A stretch of DNA of 64,000 bases, from the NCBI RefSeq assembly GCF_037572775.1, contig NZ_JBBHKA010000001.1:2294001-2358000 (forward strand), in the 5' to 3' direction. This DNA comes from Ramlibacter sp. PS4R-6. Its GTDB lineage: Bacteria; Pseudomonadota; Gammaproteobacteria; Burkholderiales; Burkholderiaceae_C. Positions within the stretch are counted from its first letter, which is position 1, and the number at the start of each line of letters is the position of its first letter. The position numbers and the translations under genes are program-made. Under the pieces are notes generated by a model that saw only the letters and a program-made list of their open reading frames with translations, was not told where the DNA came from and made no database searches. Positions 40,585-49,600 of this stretch are shown piece by piece.

Positions 40585-41376
40585 ATGGCCTTGTCACCCC
40601 AGCAATTGCTCGCACACCTGGACGCGAACACCTACTGGCCGCAGCCTTTCGGCGCCTCGCTGCAGGAGGCGTACGAGCACCAGCTGGCCGTGCGCGAGCT
40701 GCGCATCGCGCGCGGCGAGAAACCGCGCGGCTTCAAGATCGGTTTCACCAACCGCACCATCTGGGAGCGGTACGGTGTGTACGCGCCGATCTGGGGTACC
40801 GTCTACGACACCACCTTGCGATTCTGCGAAGGCAGCGGCGAGCTGGCAATCGGCACCTGCAGCGAACCGCGCATCGAGCCCGAGTGCGTGTTCGGCATCG
40901 CCCGGACGCCGCCGGCGCGTGCCGGCCTGGACGAGCTCTTCGATTGCATCGAGTGGCTGGCCCCGGGGTTCGAGGTCGTGCAGTCGCACATGCCGGGCTG
41001 GAAGTTCGTCGCCGCCGACACGGCTGCCGACGGCGCCTTGCACGGCCGCCTGCTCGTCGGGCCGCGCAAGCCCGTGCGCGAAGTCGCCGCGACGGCCACG
41101 CTGCTGGAGGCCCAGCTCGCGCGCGCGCATGTCGAGCTGGTGCACGACGGCGAGGTGAAGGACCGCGGCGCCGGCGCCAACGTGCTCGACGGCCCGCTGC
41201 ACGCGCTGCTGCACTTCCTGCAGGCCTTGCGCGACTGCCCCGGGGCGCCCGACCTGCTGCCCGGCGACGTGGTCACCACCGGCACGTGGACCGACGCCTG
41301 GCCGGTGAAGCCCGGCGAGCGCTGGCAAGCGCGCTACGATGCGCCGCTCGCGAACCTCGAAGTCACATTCCGCTGA
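40585..41376 (+). CDS. 2-keto-4-pentenoate hydratase / FAH-superfamily protein
   Basis: Protein of 263 aa from the MhpD/2-oxopent-4-enoate hydratase family, which hydrate unsaturated 2-oxo acids in meta-cleavage pathways with a divalent metal. Seen: LAVRELRIARGEKPRGFKIG, SEPRIEPECVFGIA (the ExE metal pair), FEVVQSHMPGWKFV, GAGANVLDGPLHALLHFL and LLPGDVVTTGTWTDAWPVKP. TACAGT ends six bases before the ATG. No ring-cleavage operon surrounds it, so the pathway is open. An aldo/keto reductase follows 11 bases after the stop. Confidence 0.88.
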   Translation: MALSPQQLLAHLDANTYWPQPFGASLQEAYEHQLAVRELRIARGEKPRGFKIGFTNRTIWERYGVYAPIWGTVYDTTLRFCEGSGELAIGTCSEPRIEPECVFGIARTPPARAGLDELFDCIEWLAPGFEVVQSHMPGWKFVAADTAADGALHGRLLVGPRKPVREVAATATLLEAQLARAHVELVHDGEVKDRGAGANVLDGPLHALLHFLQALRDCPGAPDLLPGDVVTTGTWTDAWPVKPGERWQARYDAPLANLEVTFR

Positions 41377-41387
41377 AGGATCAAGCG

Positions 41388-42389
41388 ATGCACTACCGCA
41401 CGCTCGGCAAGAGCAACCTGAACGTTTCCGTCCTGTGCCTGGGCACCATGATGTTCGGCGACCAGACGCCCGTCGCGGACGCGCGGGCCATCGTCGACGA
41501 CGCGCAGGAGCATGGCGTCAACTACATCGACACCGCCGACGTCTACACCAAGGGCGCGTCGGAGGCCATGGTGGGCGAGCTGCTCAAGGGCCGCCGGCAC
41601 CAATGGGTGCTCGCGACGAAGCTCGGCAACAAGATGTCGGAGCGGCCCAACGAAGGCCACTTCTCGCGTTCGTGGATGCTGCGCGAGCTGGACGCGAGCC
41701 TCGCGCGCCTGGCTACCGACCACGTCGACATCCTCTACCTGCACCGCGACTTCAACGGCATGGACCTGGAGGAGCCACTGCGTGCGCTCGACGCGATGCT
41801 GCGCGCCGGCAAGATCCGCTACTGGGGCATCTCCAACTTCCGCGGCTGGCGCATCGCCGAGTGCGTGCGCGTCGCGCGCGAGTTCGGCATGCCCCAACCG
41901 GTGGTGTGCCAGCCCTACTACAACCTGCTCAACCGCATGCCCGAGGTCGAGATCCTTCCCGCATGCGAGGCGTTCGGCATCGGGGTCACGCCGTACAGCC
42001 CGATCGCGCGCGGCGTGCTCACGGGCAAGTACCTGCCGGGCCAGAAGCCGCCCGAAGGTACGCGCGTGGCGCGCGGCGACAAGCGCATCGCCGAGACGGA
42101 GTTCCGCGAGGAGTCGCTCGTCATCGCACAGAAGCTGCAGGAGCATGCGCAGCGCAAGGGTTTGTCGCTCGCGCAGTTCGCCACGGCCTGGGTGCTGGCG
42201 CACCGCGCGGTGAGCTCGGTGATTGCCGGACCACGCACGCTGCAGCAATGGCAGCAGTACCTGCCGGCCATCGACGCAGCCTTGACGCCCGAGGATGAGC
42301 AGCTCGTCGATTCGTTCGTGCGCGCAGGTCATCCGTCGACTCCCGGCTTCAACGACCCGGCGTACCCGCTGCCCCCGCGCACAAGGTAA
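41388..42389 (+). CDS. Aldo/keto reductase family protein (YajO/Tas-like)
   Basis: Second aldo/keto reductase, 333 aa, of the larger AKR subclass. Seen: MHYRTLGKSNLNVSVLCLGT, NYIDTADVYTKGASEAMVGE (Asp/Tyr), LATKLGNKM (Lys), VDILYLHRDFNGMDLEEPLR (His), RYWGISNFRGWRIAECVRVA and SSVIAGPRTLQQWQ at the cofactor site. AAGGA lies 7 bases upstream. Co-transcribed with the hydratase; perhaps acting on its aldehyde or ketone product, which is speculative. Confidence 0.9.
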   Translation: MHYRTLGKSNLNVSVLCLGTMMFGDQTPVADARAIVDDAQEHGVNYIDTADVYTKGASEAMVGELLKGRRHQWVLATKLGNKMSERPNEGHFSRSWMLRELDASLARLATDHVDILYLHRDFNGMDLEEPLRALDAMLRAGKIRYWGISNFRGWRIAECVRVAREFGMPQPVVCQPYYNLLNRMPEVEILPACEAFGIGVTPYSPIARGVLTGKYLPGQKPPEGTRVARGDKRIAETEFREESLVIAQKLQEHAQRKGLSLAQFATAWVLAHRAVSSVIAGPRTLQQWQQYLPAIDAALTPEDEQLVDSFVRAGHPSTPGFNDPAYPLPPRTR

Positions 42390-42525
42390 CTGTCGCGTAA
42401 ACGCGGTGTGAACGTGGCCTTAAGTGGCCGTTTTCCTACACCACTGCTGTGCACCCCAAGCCATTCTGGGCGTTCTAGAGGACGGGGGCCATTCCGGCCC
42501 CTGCTCACCTGAATGGGAGATAGCT

Positions 42526-42966
42526 ATGCTGAAGAAAGTCCTTCTTGCCGCCGCGATCGCGTCGTCGTTCGGTGCCGCCGTTGCGCAGCAACGCGCCATC
42601 GTGATCACCGAGGCGCCGCCGACCGTGCGTGAAGAGCGCATCCCGGAATACCGCCGCGGCTACGACTGGGCCCCGGGCCACTGGGCCTGGCGCAACGGCC
42701 AGTACGTGTGGGTCGAGGGCCGTTTCCTGCGCGAGCGCCGCGGCATGCACTGGGTGGGCGACCGCTGGGTGCAGCGCCCGAACGGCCGCTGGGAACTGGT
42801 GGCCGGCCACTGGGAGCGCGGCCATCACGGCAACCGCTACATGGGCGCGCGCGGCTATGGCGACCGTGACCACGACGGCGTGCCGAACCGCAACGACCGC
42901 GACCGTGATGGCGACGGCGTGCCGAACCGCTACGACAACGCGCCCAACAACCCGAACCGCCGCTAA
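42526..42966 (+). CDS. Exported YXWGXW-repeat protein with Asp-rich calcium-type repeats
   Basis: Secreted protein of 146 aa. Seen: signal peptide KKVLLAAAIASSFGAAVAQQ, then tandem aromatic repeats YDWAPGHWAWRNGQYVWVEG, MHWVGDRWVQRPNGRWELVA and GHWERG, the YXWGXW/BcpO-type motif of cell-envelope proteins, followed by DRDHDGVPNRNDRDRDGDGV, two Asp-rich units like thrombospondin type 3 calcium sites. GGGAGA lies 5 bases upstream. The 136-base region before it holds a short GC-rich hairpin, GGGGCC (42485-42490) with GGCCCC (42496-42501). Likely outer-surface or periplasmic; function unknown. Confidence 0.85.
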   Translation: MLKKVLLAAAIASSFGAAVAQQRAIVITEAPPTVREERIPEYRRGYDWAPGHWAWRNGQYVWVEGRFLRERRGMHWVGDRWVQRPNGRWELVAGHWERGHHGNRYMGARGYGDRDHDGVPNRNDRDRDGDGVPNRYDNAPNNPNRR

Positions 42967-43004
42967 GGCGTGACTGAAAGCCTCGGCTGCTATAACGGCA
43001 GCCG

Positions 43005-43454
43005 ATGGCTTTCACCATAGATACCAACGCCGCCGCGCACGGCATCCAGCTGGCCGTCGCGCCGGTGTTCCTGCTCACGGCCGTGTCCGGCATGATCGGC
43101 GCGGTCGCGGGGCGCCTGGCGCGCATCATCGACCGCGCGCGCCGGCTCGAGGACAGCGCCCTCGCATCCTCCGACAACGACTTCCGTGCGCGGGCCAACG
43201 TGGAGCTGGACGAGCTACGCGTGCGCGGACGCTACTGCAACGCCTGCATCGCGCTGCTCACCACCTGCGCGTTCCTCATCGGTGTGACCATCATCCTGCT
43301 GTTCGTCGGCGAAACCACGTCGATCGACGCGAGCAAGATCGCGGTGGGCACCTTCCTGTTCGGCGTTGCAATGTTCCTCGCGGCGCTGCTGTGTTTCCTG
43401 CGCGAGACGCTGCTGGCCACGCGCGTGCTGGACGTGCACGTCAGGGTGAAGTAG
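43005..43454 (+). CDS. DUF2721 family membrane protein
   Basis: Small inner-membrane protein of 149 aa from the DUF2721 family. Seen: three hydrophobic segments ([40 protein letters not shown] and [19 protein letters not shown]) and the family core [21 protein letters not shown] ends eight bases before the ATG. The 3' end overlaps the convergent luciferase-like monooxygenase gene by 14 bases. Function unknown. Confidence 0.85.
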   Translation: MAFTIDTNAAAHGIQLAVAPVFLLTAVSGMIGAVAGRLARIIDRARRLEDSALASSDNDFRARANVELDELRVRGRYCNACIALLTTCAFLIGVTIILLFVGETTSIDASKIAVGTFLFGVAMFLAALLCFLRETLLATRVLDVHVRVK

Positions 43455-44439
43455 CCAGCTCCTCGCGGACCTGCGCCGCGATTTCGTACGAATGCACGCG
43501 CGCGCGGTGGTCGTACATGGCGCCCGCGATCATCAGCTCGTCGGCGCGCGTTTCGGCGATGAACTCGCGCAGCCGTTCCTTCACCGTCGCCGGCGAGCCG
43601 ATCGCCGTGCAGCTGAGGATCGTGTCGAGCAGGGCGCGCTCCCCGCCCGTCGACTGCTCATAAAAGCCCTCGCGCGGCGGGGGCAGGCGGCCGGGGCGGC
43701 CGCTGCGCAGGTTCACGAACGATTGCTGCCACGAGGTCGCGAGCGGCTTCGCCTCTTCGTCGGTGTCCGCCGCGAAGACGTTGTAGCCCAGCATGACGTA
43801 GGGCTTGTCCAGGAACTTCGAGGGCTTGAACAGGCTGCGGTACAGCTCGATCGCCTGCATCAGCGCCTGCGGCGCGAAGTGCGACGCAAAAGCGTAGGGC
43901 AGGCCGAGCATCGCAGCCAGCTGCGCGCCGTAGTGGCTGGAGCCGAGGATCCACACCGGCACCTTCGCGCCCAGCCCCGGCACTGCGCGGATGCGCTGCT
44001 CCGGTTCGTCGGACATCAGGTCGATGAGCTCCAGCACGTCGCGCGGGAACTCGTCGGCGTCGCTCATGAGGTTGCGCCGCAGGGCGCGCGCGGTGGCCTG
44101 GTCGGAGCCCGGCGCCCGGCCCAGGCCCAGGTCGATGCGTCCGGGAAAGAGCGCCTCGAGCGTGCCGAACTGCTCGGCGATGACCAGCGGCGAATGGTTG
44201 GGCAGCATGATGCCGCCCGCGCCGACGCGGATCGTCTTGGTGCCGCCGGCCACGTGGGCGATGAGCACCGACGTGGCCGCGCTCGCGATGCCGGGCATGC
44301 CGTGGTGCTCGGCCAGCCAGAAGCGACGATAGCCCCAGCGCTCGGCGTGCTGCGCGAGGTCGAGCGAATTGCGGAAGGACTGGGCGGCATCGCCGCCTTC
44401 GGCGATGGGCGAAAGGTCGAGCACGGAGAAGGCGGCCAT
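43441..44439 (-). CDS. Luciferase-like (LLM class) flavin-dependent oxidoreductase
   Basis: Bacterial-luciferase-like monooxygenase of 332 aa, a TIM barrel using reduced flavin. Seen: [40 protein letters not shown] (the AEHH block of the LLM family), [40 protein letters not shown] and [20 protein letters not shown]. This corresponds to the MsnO8/YhbW subgroup. CATACT ends six bases before the ATG. The substrate is unknown; related enzymes oxidise alkanes, sulfonates or polyamines. Confidence 0.9.
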   Translation of the reverse strand: MAAFSVLDLSPIAEGGDAAQSFRNSLDLAQHAERWGYRRFWLAEHHGMPGIASAATSVLIAHVAGGTKTIRVGAGGIMLPNHSPLVIAEQFGTLEALFPGRIDLGLGRAPGSDQATARALRRNLMSDADEFPRDVLELIDLMSDEPEQRIRAVPGLGAKVPVWILGSSHYGAQLAAMLGLPYAFASHFAPQALMQAIELYRSLFKPSKFLDKPYVMLGYNVFAADTDEEAKPLATSWQQSFVNLRSGRPGRLPPPREGFYEQSTGGERALLDTILSCTAIGSPATVKERLREFIAETRADELMIAGAMYDHRARVHSYEIAAQVREELATSP

Positions 44440-44492
44440 GCACCGAGTATGGAAGGAACCGCCGCCGCGCGTTCGCGCTCAGAATAATAGGC

Positions 44493-45803
44493 ATGCGAAC
44501 ACTGGCCCTACTCGTCCTTGCCGCCGCGGCACTGTGCGCCTGCGGCGAGGTTGCCAAGCTGCCCGAGAACGCCACGTGGGGCCCGGACCCGCAGCTCGGC
44601 GAAATCCAGAAGCGGCTGATCCCCACCGTGAACATCGCCGATGCCACGGGCTGGCCGCAGGGCGCGCAGCCGACGGCCGCCGCAGGCTGGCGCGTGACGC
44701 CGTTCGCCACCGGCCTGACGCATCCGCGCTGGGTCGTGGTGCTGCCCAATGGCGACGTGCTCGTCGCCGAAAGCAACAAGCCCCAGCCGCCCCCCGGCGA
44801 GAAGGAGAAGCACGGCATCAAGGCCTTCTTCATGAAGATGTTCATGAAAAAGGCGGGGGCGGGCGTGCCCAGCGCCGACCGCATCACGCTCCTGCGCGAC
44901 GCCGACGGCAACGGCGTGGCGGAAACGAAGACCGTGCTGATCGACGGCCTGAAGTCGCCCTTCGGCATGGCGCTGGTGGGCGAGGTGCTGTACATCGCCA
45001 ACGCGGATGCGATCGTGAAGGTGCCGTTCAAGCCGGGCGCCACGCGCATCGACGCCAGGCCGGAGAAGGTCGCGGACCTGCCGGCCGGCATCAACCACCA
45101 CTGGACGAAGAACATCCTGGCCAGCCGCGACGGCTCGAAGCTGTACGCCACCGTGGGCTCCAACAGCAACATCGGCGAGAACGGCATGGACATCGAGGAG
45201 GGCCGCGCGGCGATCTGGGAAGTGGATGTCGCCAGCGGCAGGAAGCGCCTGTTCGCCGGCGGCCTGCGCAACCCCAACGGGCTGGCGTGGGAGCCCACGA
45301 GCGGCGCGCTGTGGACGGTGGTCAACGAGCGCGACGAGCTGGGCAGCGACCTCGTGCCCGACTACCTCACGTCGGTGCAGGACGGCGCGTTCTACGGCTG
45401 GCCCTGGAGCTACTGGGGCCGCAACGTCGACGAGCGCGTGAAGCCGGCCAACCCGCAGAAGGTGGCCGCCGCGAAATCGCCCGACTACGCGCTGGGCAAC
45501 CACGTCGCGCCGCTGGGCCTGGCGTTCGCCGAAGGCAGGCTGCCCGCGCCCTACGCCAGCGGCGCCTTCGTCGGCGAGCACGGCTCGTGGAACCGCAAGC
45601 CCTTCGCCGGCTACAAGGTGGTGTTCATCCCCTTCGAGGGCGGCAAGCCCAAGGGATTGCCCCAGGACTTCCTCACCGGCTTCCTCAGCGCGGACGGCAA
45701 GGCCTACGGGCGCCCGGTGGGCGTGGCCGTGGACGCGCGGCGCGGGGTGCTGGTGGCCGACGACGTGGGCAACGCCATCTGGCGTGTCGCGCCCGCGCAA
45801 TAG
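44493..45803 (+). CDS. PQQ-dependent sugar dehydrogenase-like (sorbosone dehydrogenase) lipoprotein
   Basis: Exported beta-propeller protein of 436 aa. Seen: lipobox at LCAC (residues 14-17), then [80 protein letters not shown] and [20 protein letters not shown], which fit soluble glucose/sorbosone dehydrogenase-like propellers binding PQQ and calcium. Its real electron donor is unknown and PQQ synthesis genes are not in the window. Anchored on the periplasmic face. Confidence 0.85.
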   Translation: MRTLALLVLAAAALCACGEVAKLPENATWGPDPQLGEIQKRLIPTVNIADATGWPQGAQPTAAAGWRVTPFATGLTHPRWVVVLPNGDVLVAESNKPQPPPGEKEKHGIKAFFMKMFMKKAGAGVPSADRITLLRDADGNGVAETKTVLIDGLKSPFGMALVGEVLYIANADAIVKVPFKPGATRIDARPEKVADLPAGINHHWTKNILASRDGSKLYATVGSNSNIGENGMDIEEGRAAIWEVDVASGRKRLFAGGLRNPNGLAWEPTSGALWTVVNERDELGSDLVPDYLTSVQDGAFYGWPWSYWGRNVDERVKPANPQKVAAAKSPDYALGNHVAPLGLAFAEGRLPAPYASGAFVGEHGSWNRKPFAGYKVVFIPFEGGKPKGLPQDFLTGFLSADGKAYGRPVGVAVDARRGVLVADDVGNAIWRVAPAQ

Positions 45804-45820
45804 CACCGAAGCGCGCCCGA

Positions 45821-45849
45821 TTGCGCGGCCGCCTGCGCGGCACTAGGAT
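45821..45849 (+). promoter_or_regulatory. Promoter of the FHA-domain gene
   Basis: TTGCGC (45821-45826) and TAGGAT (45844-45849) are spaced by 17 bases, a sigma70-type promoter with four of six -35 matches. The -10 ends six bases before the ATG at 45856, so transcription should start at the start codon. This is the clearest -35/-10 pair among the near-leaderless starts. Confidence 0.55.
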
Positions 45850-45855
45850 GGGCGC

Positions 45856-46476
45856 ATGCCGCAGCTCATCGCTTCCGTCGAAGGCGTCGAGATCAAGCAC
45901 GTGTACCTGCAGAAGGACCGCACGACGCTGGGCCGCGCCCCCGACAACGACATCGTCTTCGACAACATGGTGGTCAGCGGCCACCACTGCGTGTTCGACC
46001 TGAAGGGCCTGGCCGACGTCTACATCGAGGACCTGCGCTCCACCAACGGCACGTACATCAACGGCCAGATGGTCAAGCGCCAGCGGCTGCACGACGGCGA
46101 CGTGATCGCCATCGGCAACTTCCGCATCCAGTTCCTGGAGGCCACCGAAAGGCCCAGCGGCTTCGGCGAAACCACCGCGATGAAGATCGGCGCCGACGGC
46201 GTGCCGCGCCAGCTGCACGCCGTGTTCCAGGTCCTCAACGGCTCCTCCGCGGGGCTCGAGATGCCCGTCGTCAAGGCCGTGACGACCTTCGGCAAGCCGG
46301 GCACCTGCGTCGTCGCCGTGTCGCACCGGCGCGAAGGCTTCTTCGTGGCGCACCTGGACGGCGTGGAGGCGCCCACGCTCAACGGCGACCGCATCGGCGC
46401 CGACCCGCTGCTGCTCTCCAACCACGACGTCGTGGAGATCGCCGGCACCCGCATGCTGTTCCAGTTCAAGGAATGA
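45856..46476 (+). CDS. FHA-domain protein with a second, degenerate FHA-like half
   Basis: Protein of 206 aa. Seen in the N-terminal half: TLGRAPDNDIVFDNMVVSGH, VYIEDLRSTNGTYINGQMVK and LHDGDVIAIGNFRIQFLE, a complete FHA fold with the Arg, Ser, His and STNGT phosphothreonine-binding residues. The second half repeats the layout (TFGKPGTCVVAVSHRREGFF, PTLNGDRIG, LLSNHDVVEIAGTRMLF) but lacks the phospho-threonine pocket, so it is probably structural. The partner kinase is unknown. A 193-residue protein follows and may form a unit. Confidence 0.88.
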   Translation: MPQLIASVEGVEIKHVYLQKDRTTLGRAPDNDIVFDNMVVSGHHCVFDLKGLADVYIEDLRSTNGTYINGQMVKRQRLHDGDVIAIGNFRIQFLEATERPSGFGETTAMKIGADGVPRQLHAVFQVLNGSSAGLEMPVVKAVTTFGKPGTCVVAVSHRREGFFVAHLDGVEAPTLNGDRIGADPLLLSNHDVVEIAGTRMLFQFKE

Positions 46477-46530
46477 GGCGGCGGCCCGTATGATGCGCCA
46501 TCGCTTCTTCCAACAAAGGCAGGCGGGCGC

Positions 46531-47112
46531 ATGGGGCTGATGAACAAGATCCTCGGCGGCAAGGGCAAGTCCGCCCAGCCGTCGCAGTTCCAGGAAAGCC
46601 AGGCCGCGACGGCGCTGGACCAGACCAAGTCGAGCAACGCGCCGCGGCGCGAGCTGGTGCAGATCACCCTGCGCGAGACCATGCGGCGCCACGGCATCCC
46701 CTCCGACTGGATCGACTGCCGCACGCTCTCCGTGCTGACCAAGCACCACAAGCAGGGCATGCACGTGCAGTTCCTCGTGCGCAAGGGCGACCACCAGGTC
46801 CTGCCATGGCTCCACGCCTTCCAGGAAAGCTTCTGGGAGCAGGTGCTGCGCACCGACCCGCGGGCGCACGACTGGCTCTTCAGCGTGGGCTGGGAGTTCT
46901 ACGGCAAGTCGGAGCAGGGCTTCCACAAGCTGCCCGGCACGGGCGCGTGGAAGGAAGAAGACACCGAACCGGCGCATATCGACAAGGACGCCGGCGACAC
47001 GCTGCCGCCCGACGAGGAAGACGCGCTTGCCACCGACCTGCAGAAGCTGCAGGCCATGATGACGCAGCCCGGGGAGCTCACGGAGATCCCCGACACGCCG
47101 CGCAAGCGCTAG
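46531..47112 (+). CDS. Hypothetical protein, 193 aa
   Basis: Unrecognised protein with a flexible N-terminus rich in Gln/Ala/Ser (MGLMNKILGGKGKSAQPSQF), then a structured centre ELVQITLRETMRRHGIPSDW, IDCRTLSVLTKHHKQGMHVQ, FLVRKGDHQVLPWLHAFQES and GWEFYGKSEQGFHKL, followed by an acidic tail. The mixed pattern suggests a single small alpha-beta domain. TATGAT (46489-46494) and AAAGG precede it. It follows an FHA protein by 54 bases on the same strand; a shared phospho-signalling role is possible but not shown. Its stop shares CTAG with convergent thpR. Confidence 0.7.
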   Translation: MGLMNKILGGKGKSAQPSQFQESQAATALDQTKSSNAPRRELVQITLRETMRRHGIPSDWIDCRTLSVLTKHHKQGMHVQFLVRKGDHQVLPWLHAFQESFWEQVLRTDPRAHDWLFSVGWEFYGKSEQGFHKLPGTGAWKEEDTEPAHIDKDAGDTLPPDEEDALATDLQKLQAMMTQPGELTEIPDTPRKR

Positions 47113-47633
47113 GCGTTCCCGAAAGTCTCCAGCACCTGGTAGCCGCGGCCGCCGCCGAGCGTCTGCACCAGCACGAACCCGCCCTTCGATTCCCAGTCGA
47201 TCGCTGCCATCTCTGCGGGCGGCTTCGCGCCTTGCGCGCGGCGCGCGAGCGTGACGTGCGGGCGGTAGCTGCGCCCTTCCACCGGCAGGCCGATTTCGGC
47301 CAGCGCGAGGCCGATGCGCGCATGCAGCCCGCGCAAGGCGGTCGGCGAGTTTTCCGGGCGCAGGACGGCCGTGCCGTGCTGCCACATGTCCGGGTGCCCG
47401 AAGTGCAAGGCGAAACCCTGCGCCGCGACGCGGTCCAGCACGTACTTGAGGTCGAGCACGCGCTCGGGCGCGACGTCGCCGAGGAAGTGCAGGGTGGCGT
47501 GCAGCCGTTCGGCCTTGACCAACGTGGCCTGCTGCGGCCACTGCCATTGCGCCTGCCAGAGCGCGATGGCCTCCCGCACGGGCTCGGGGGGCCACAGGGC
47601 GATGAAGAGGCGGACGGTCGCCGGCGCTCGCAT
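47109..47633 (-). CDS. thpR: RNA 2',3'-cyclic phosphodiesterase
   Basis: 2H phosphoesterase of 174 aa. Seen: RLFIALWPPEPVREAIALWQ at the start and the two catalytic His-x-Thr motifs HATLHFLG (about residue 44) and HVTLARR (about residue 125), symmetry-related halves of the LigT/ThpR fold. It hydrolyses 2',3'-cyclic phosphates of RNA ends and can join tRNA halves in vitro. CACAAT ends seven bases before the ATG. If a PARIS-like system here really cuts tRNA, a 2H RNA-end enzyme in the genome is of possible relevance only; they are 35 kb apart. Confidence 0.92.
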   Translation of the reverse strand: MRAPATVRLFIALWPPEPVREAIALWQAQWQWPQQATLVKAERLHATLHFLGDVAPERVLDLKYVLDRVAAQGFALHFGHPDMWQHGTAVLRPENSPTALRGLHARIGLALAEIGLPVEGRSYRPHVTLARRAQGAKPPAEMAAIDWESKGGFVLVQTLGGGRGYQVLETFGNA

Positions 47634-47664
47634 GAGCGCGATTGTGCGCCTGAACAGGACCGGA

Positions 47665-48291
47665 TTAGAACTTCGGAATACGCAGGGTCTTGCTGATCAT
47701 CAGGCTGCCGGACAGGACGTACAGCAGCGCCAGCAGGTGCAGTTCCCACGGGCCCAGCATGAAGCTGCCGCCCCACAGCGCCTCGCCCGTGTGGCCGCGC
47801 CAGTGCGCCAGTGCGATCACGCCGGTCAGCACCACGCTCGTCGGGATCGGCGTGCCTTCGAAGTACTTCACCTTGCCGGCGGTGTCGGCCAGCTGTTCGG
47901 CGGTGACGTTGAAGCGCGCCAGCCGGCTCACGCCGCAGCACACGAAGTAGATGAGCGCAGCGGCGTCCCAGCCGCCCTGCATCCCGGCCGCGAAGCCCAG
48001 CGCCGCCGGCGCCACGCCGAAGGAGATCACGTCGGACAGTGAGTCGAGTTCGCGGCCCAGCGCCGAGTGCTGGTGGCGCGCCCGGGCGACGCGGCCATCG
48101 AGCACGTCGAAGATGAATGCGGCGGGCGCGAGCGCGGCGGCCGCGAAGAAGTGCGCCGCATCGCCGCTGGCCATGTACAGCATGGCCAGCATCACGCCGC
48201 CGACGCCGCACGCGGCATTGCCCAGGGTGAAGAAGTCCGCGAGGTGGAAGCCTCGCAGCATCGAGAAGTGGCGGGGCGCGGCTTGGTCCAT
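47665..48291 (-). CDS. pssA: CDP-diacylglycerol-serine O-phosphatidyltransferase (phosphatidylserine synthase)
   Basis: Integral membrane CDP-alcohol phosphatidyltransferase of 208 aa with about six hydrophobic segments. Seen: LADFFTLGNAACGVGGVMLA, then the CDP-OH signature in DVLDGRVARARHQHSALGRE, continuing to LDSLSD (DG-x2-AR-x8-G-x3-D-x3-D). The ADFFTLGN start and short C-terminus fit the type II (Gram-positive-like) PssA used by many betaproteobacteria, rather than PLD-type E. coli PssA. AAGGTGA lies upstream. It makes phosphatidylserine for phosphatidylethanolamine synthesis; lipids also link it to the cardiolipin synthase further left. Confidence 0.88.
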   Translation of the reverse strand: MDQAAPRHFSMLRGFHLADFFTLGNAACGVGGVMLAMLYMASGDAAHFFAAAALAPAAFIFDVLDGRVARARHQHSALGRELDSLSDVISFGVAPAALGFAAGMQGGWDAAALIYFVCCGVSRLARFNVTAEQLADTAGKVKYFEGTPIPTSVVLTGVIALAHWRGHTGEALWGGSFMLGPWELHLLALLYVLSGSLMISKTLRIPKF

Positions 48292-48367
48292 CGGATCACC
48301 TTAAGCCGGGCCTTGCAGCCCGACCGTCGGAGCCGCGCGCCGCGGTGTGTAGTCAGCGTCCGACGGC

Positions 48368-49492
48368 TTACTGCCGGATCTTCCCGGTGTTGTTCACGAT
48401 CGAGAGCTCGACGAACTTCGAGCCCGTGCGCTGGCCCGGCTTGAAGCCGACCATGTAGCCGCCCAGGTCGAGGCGGTCGATGGAGTCGAGCGCGGCGACC
48501 ATGCCTTCGCGGCTGGGCGCGCGCTGGCGGCGCACGGCCTCGACGATCACCTTCGCGGTGATGAAGCCTTCCATCATCGCGTAGCTCAGGGGCACTTCCA
48601 GCTTGCCCGAAGCGGCGGCGATGTCGTTGAGCTCCTTCGCGATGCGGCTGGAGATCTTGTACGGGCTGGGCGTGACCTGCGCGATGGCGACGCCCTGCAG
48701 CTGCTCCTCGCCCAGGCGCTTGGCCATCTGCTCCACGTCGGCGCCCGAGTGCGTGAAGATCTGCGCGACGCCGCCCGAGGCGCGGTATTGCTCGATGAAG
48801 GCCGCCGCGGCCGCGCCGCTGGCCACGACCAGGATCGCCTGCGGTTGCGCCTTGACCAGCTGGTCGACGGCGGCGTTCACCTTGGTCGTGCCGGGGTCGT
48901 AGGTGGCATGCGAGCCGATCTGCGCCTTGGCCTGCTTGGCCGATTGTTCCGCGGCCGCCAGCAGGCTGGCGGCGCCCGGGCCCGCTTCGTACAGCAGGCC
49001 GAGCTTGGTGATGCCGATGGTGGCCAGGTGCTCGGTGAGCTTGTTCAATTCCTCGCGCAGGCCGGCGCGCACGTTGTACAGCAGGGGCGTCTCGCCGCGG
49101 ATCTCCCACGAGCGGTAGCCCACGAGCGGGATCTTTTCCTTCTCGAGCAGGCCCGAGGCGACGAGATCCGCGATGTTCTTGTTGCCGAAGTAGCCGGCCA
49201 GCACCAGCGGCTTGTTCTGCGCCAGCAGTTCCCTGGTCATGGACACCGTGTCCTCGGGCCGGCCGCCGTCGTCCTTGCGCACGAGCGTGAAGGTGTGGCC
49301 GTTGACGCCGCCCGCCTTGTTCACGCTGTTGAACAGGAGCTCCATGCCGGTGGCATACGCGCGGCCTTGCGTGGCTTCCATGCCGGACATGGGGCCGACC
49401 TGTCCCACGACGATCGTCGCTGCCTGTGCCGCATGGGCGAGGAGGGCCAACACGCCGGCCGTGGCCGCGCGCGCAAGAAGGGCTCGCGTCAT
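48368..49492 (-). CDS. Branched-chain amino-acid-type ABC transporter substrate-binding protein
   Basis: Periplasmic receptor of 374 aa, type I fold of the LivJ/urtA kind. Seen: signal peptide (TRALLARAATAGVLALLAHA, cut near AQA), QVGPMSGMEATQGRAYATGM, NKAGGVNGHTFTLVRKDDGG, TRELLAQNKPLVLAGYFGNK and LAATSP-type end replaced by TGSKFVELSIVNNTGKIRQ. AGGAGA lies 8 bases upstream. No permease or ATPase genes adjoin it, so it is an orphan receptor. Ligand unknown (amino acid or aromatic acid). Divergent from the MFS gene. Confidence 0.9.
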   Translation of the reverse strand: MTRALLARAATAGVLALLAHAAQAATIVVGQVGPMSGMEATQGRAYATGMELLFNSVNKAGGVNGHTFTLVRKDDGGRPEDTVSMTRELLAQNKPLVLAGYFGNKNIADLVASGLLEKEKIPLVGYRSWEIRGETPLLYNVRAGLREELNKLTEHLATIGITKLGLLYEAGPGAASLLAAAEQSAKQAKAQIGSHATYDPGTTKVNAAVDQLVKAQPQAILVVASGAAAAAFIEQYRASGGVAQIFTHSGADVEQMAKRLGEEQLQGVAIAQVTPSPYKISSRIAKELNDIAAASGKLEVPLSYAMMEGFITAKVIVEAVRRQRAPSREGMVAALDSIDRLDLGGYMVGFKPGQRTGSKFVELSIVNNTGKIRQ

Positions 49493-49600
49493 GATGTCTC
49501 CTGTGGTCTTTCCAACTGCGTGGTGCAACGTTAGTCCGAAGAACACCCGTGGGCCGTGTGGAAAGCACGTAGCGCGCGTTTGTTGTCCAATAGGGCACGG

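Noticed and set aside
44483..44492. AATAAT as a near-leaderless -10 box of the PQQ-type dehydrogenase gene
   Set aside because: It ends only four bases from the ATG, outside the six-to-nine-base spacing of the other examples, so it was left out of that list.
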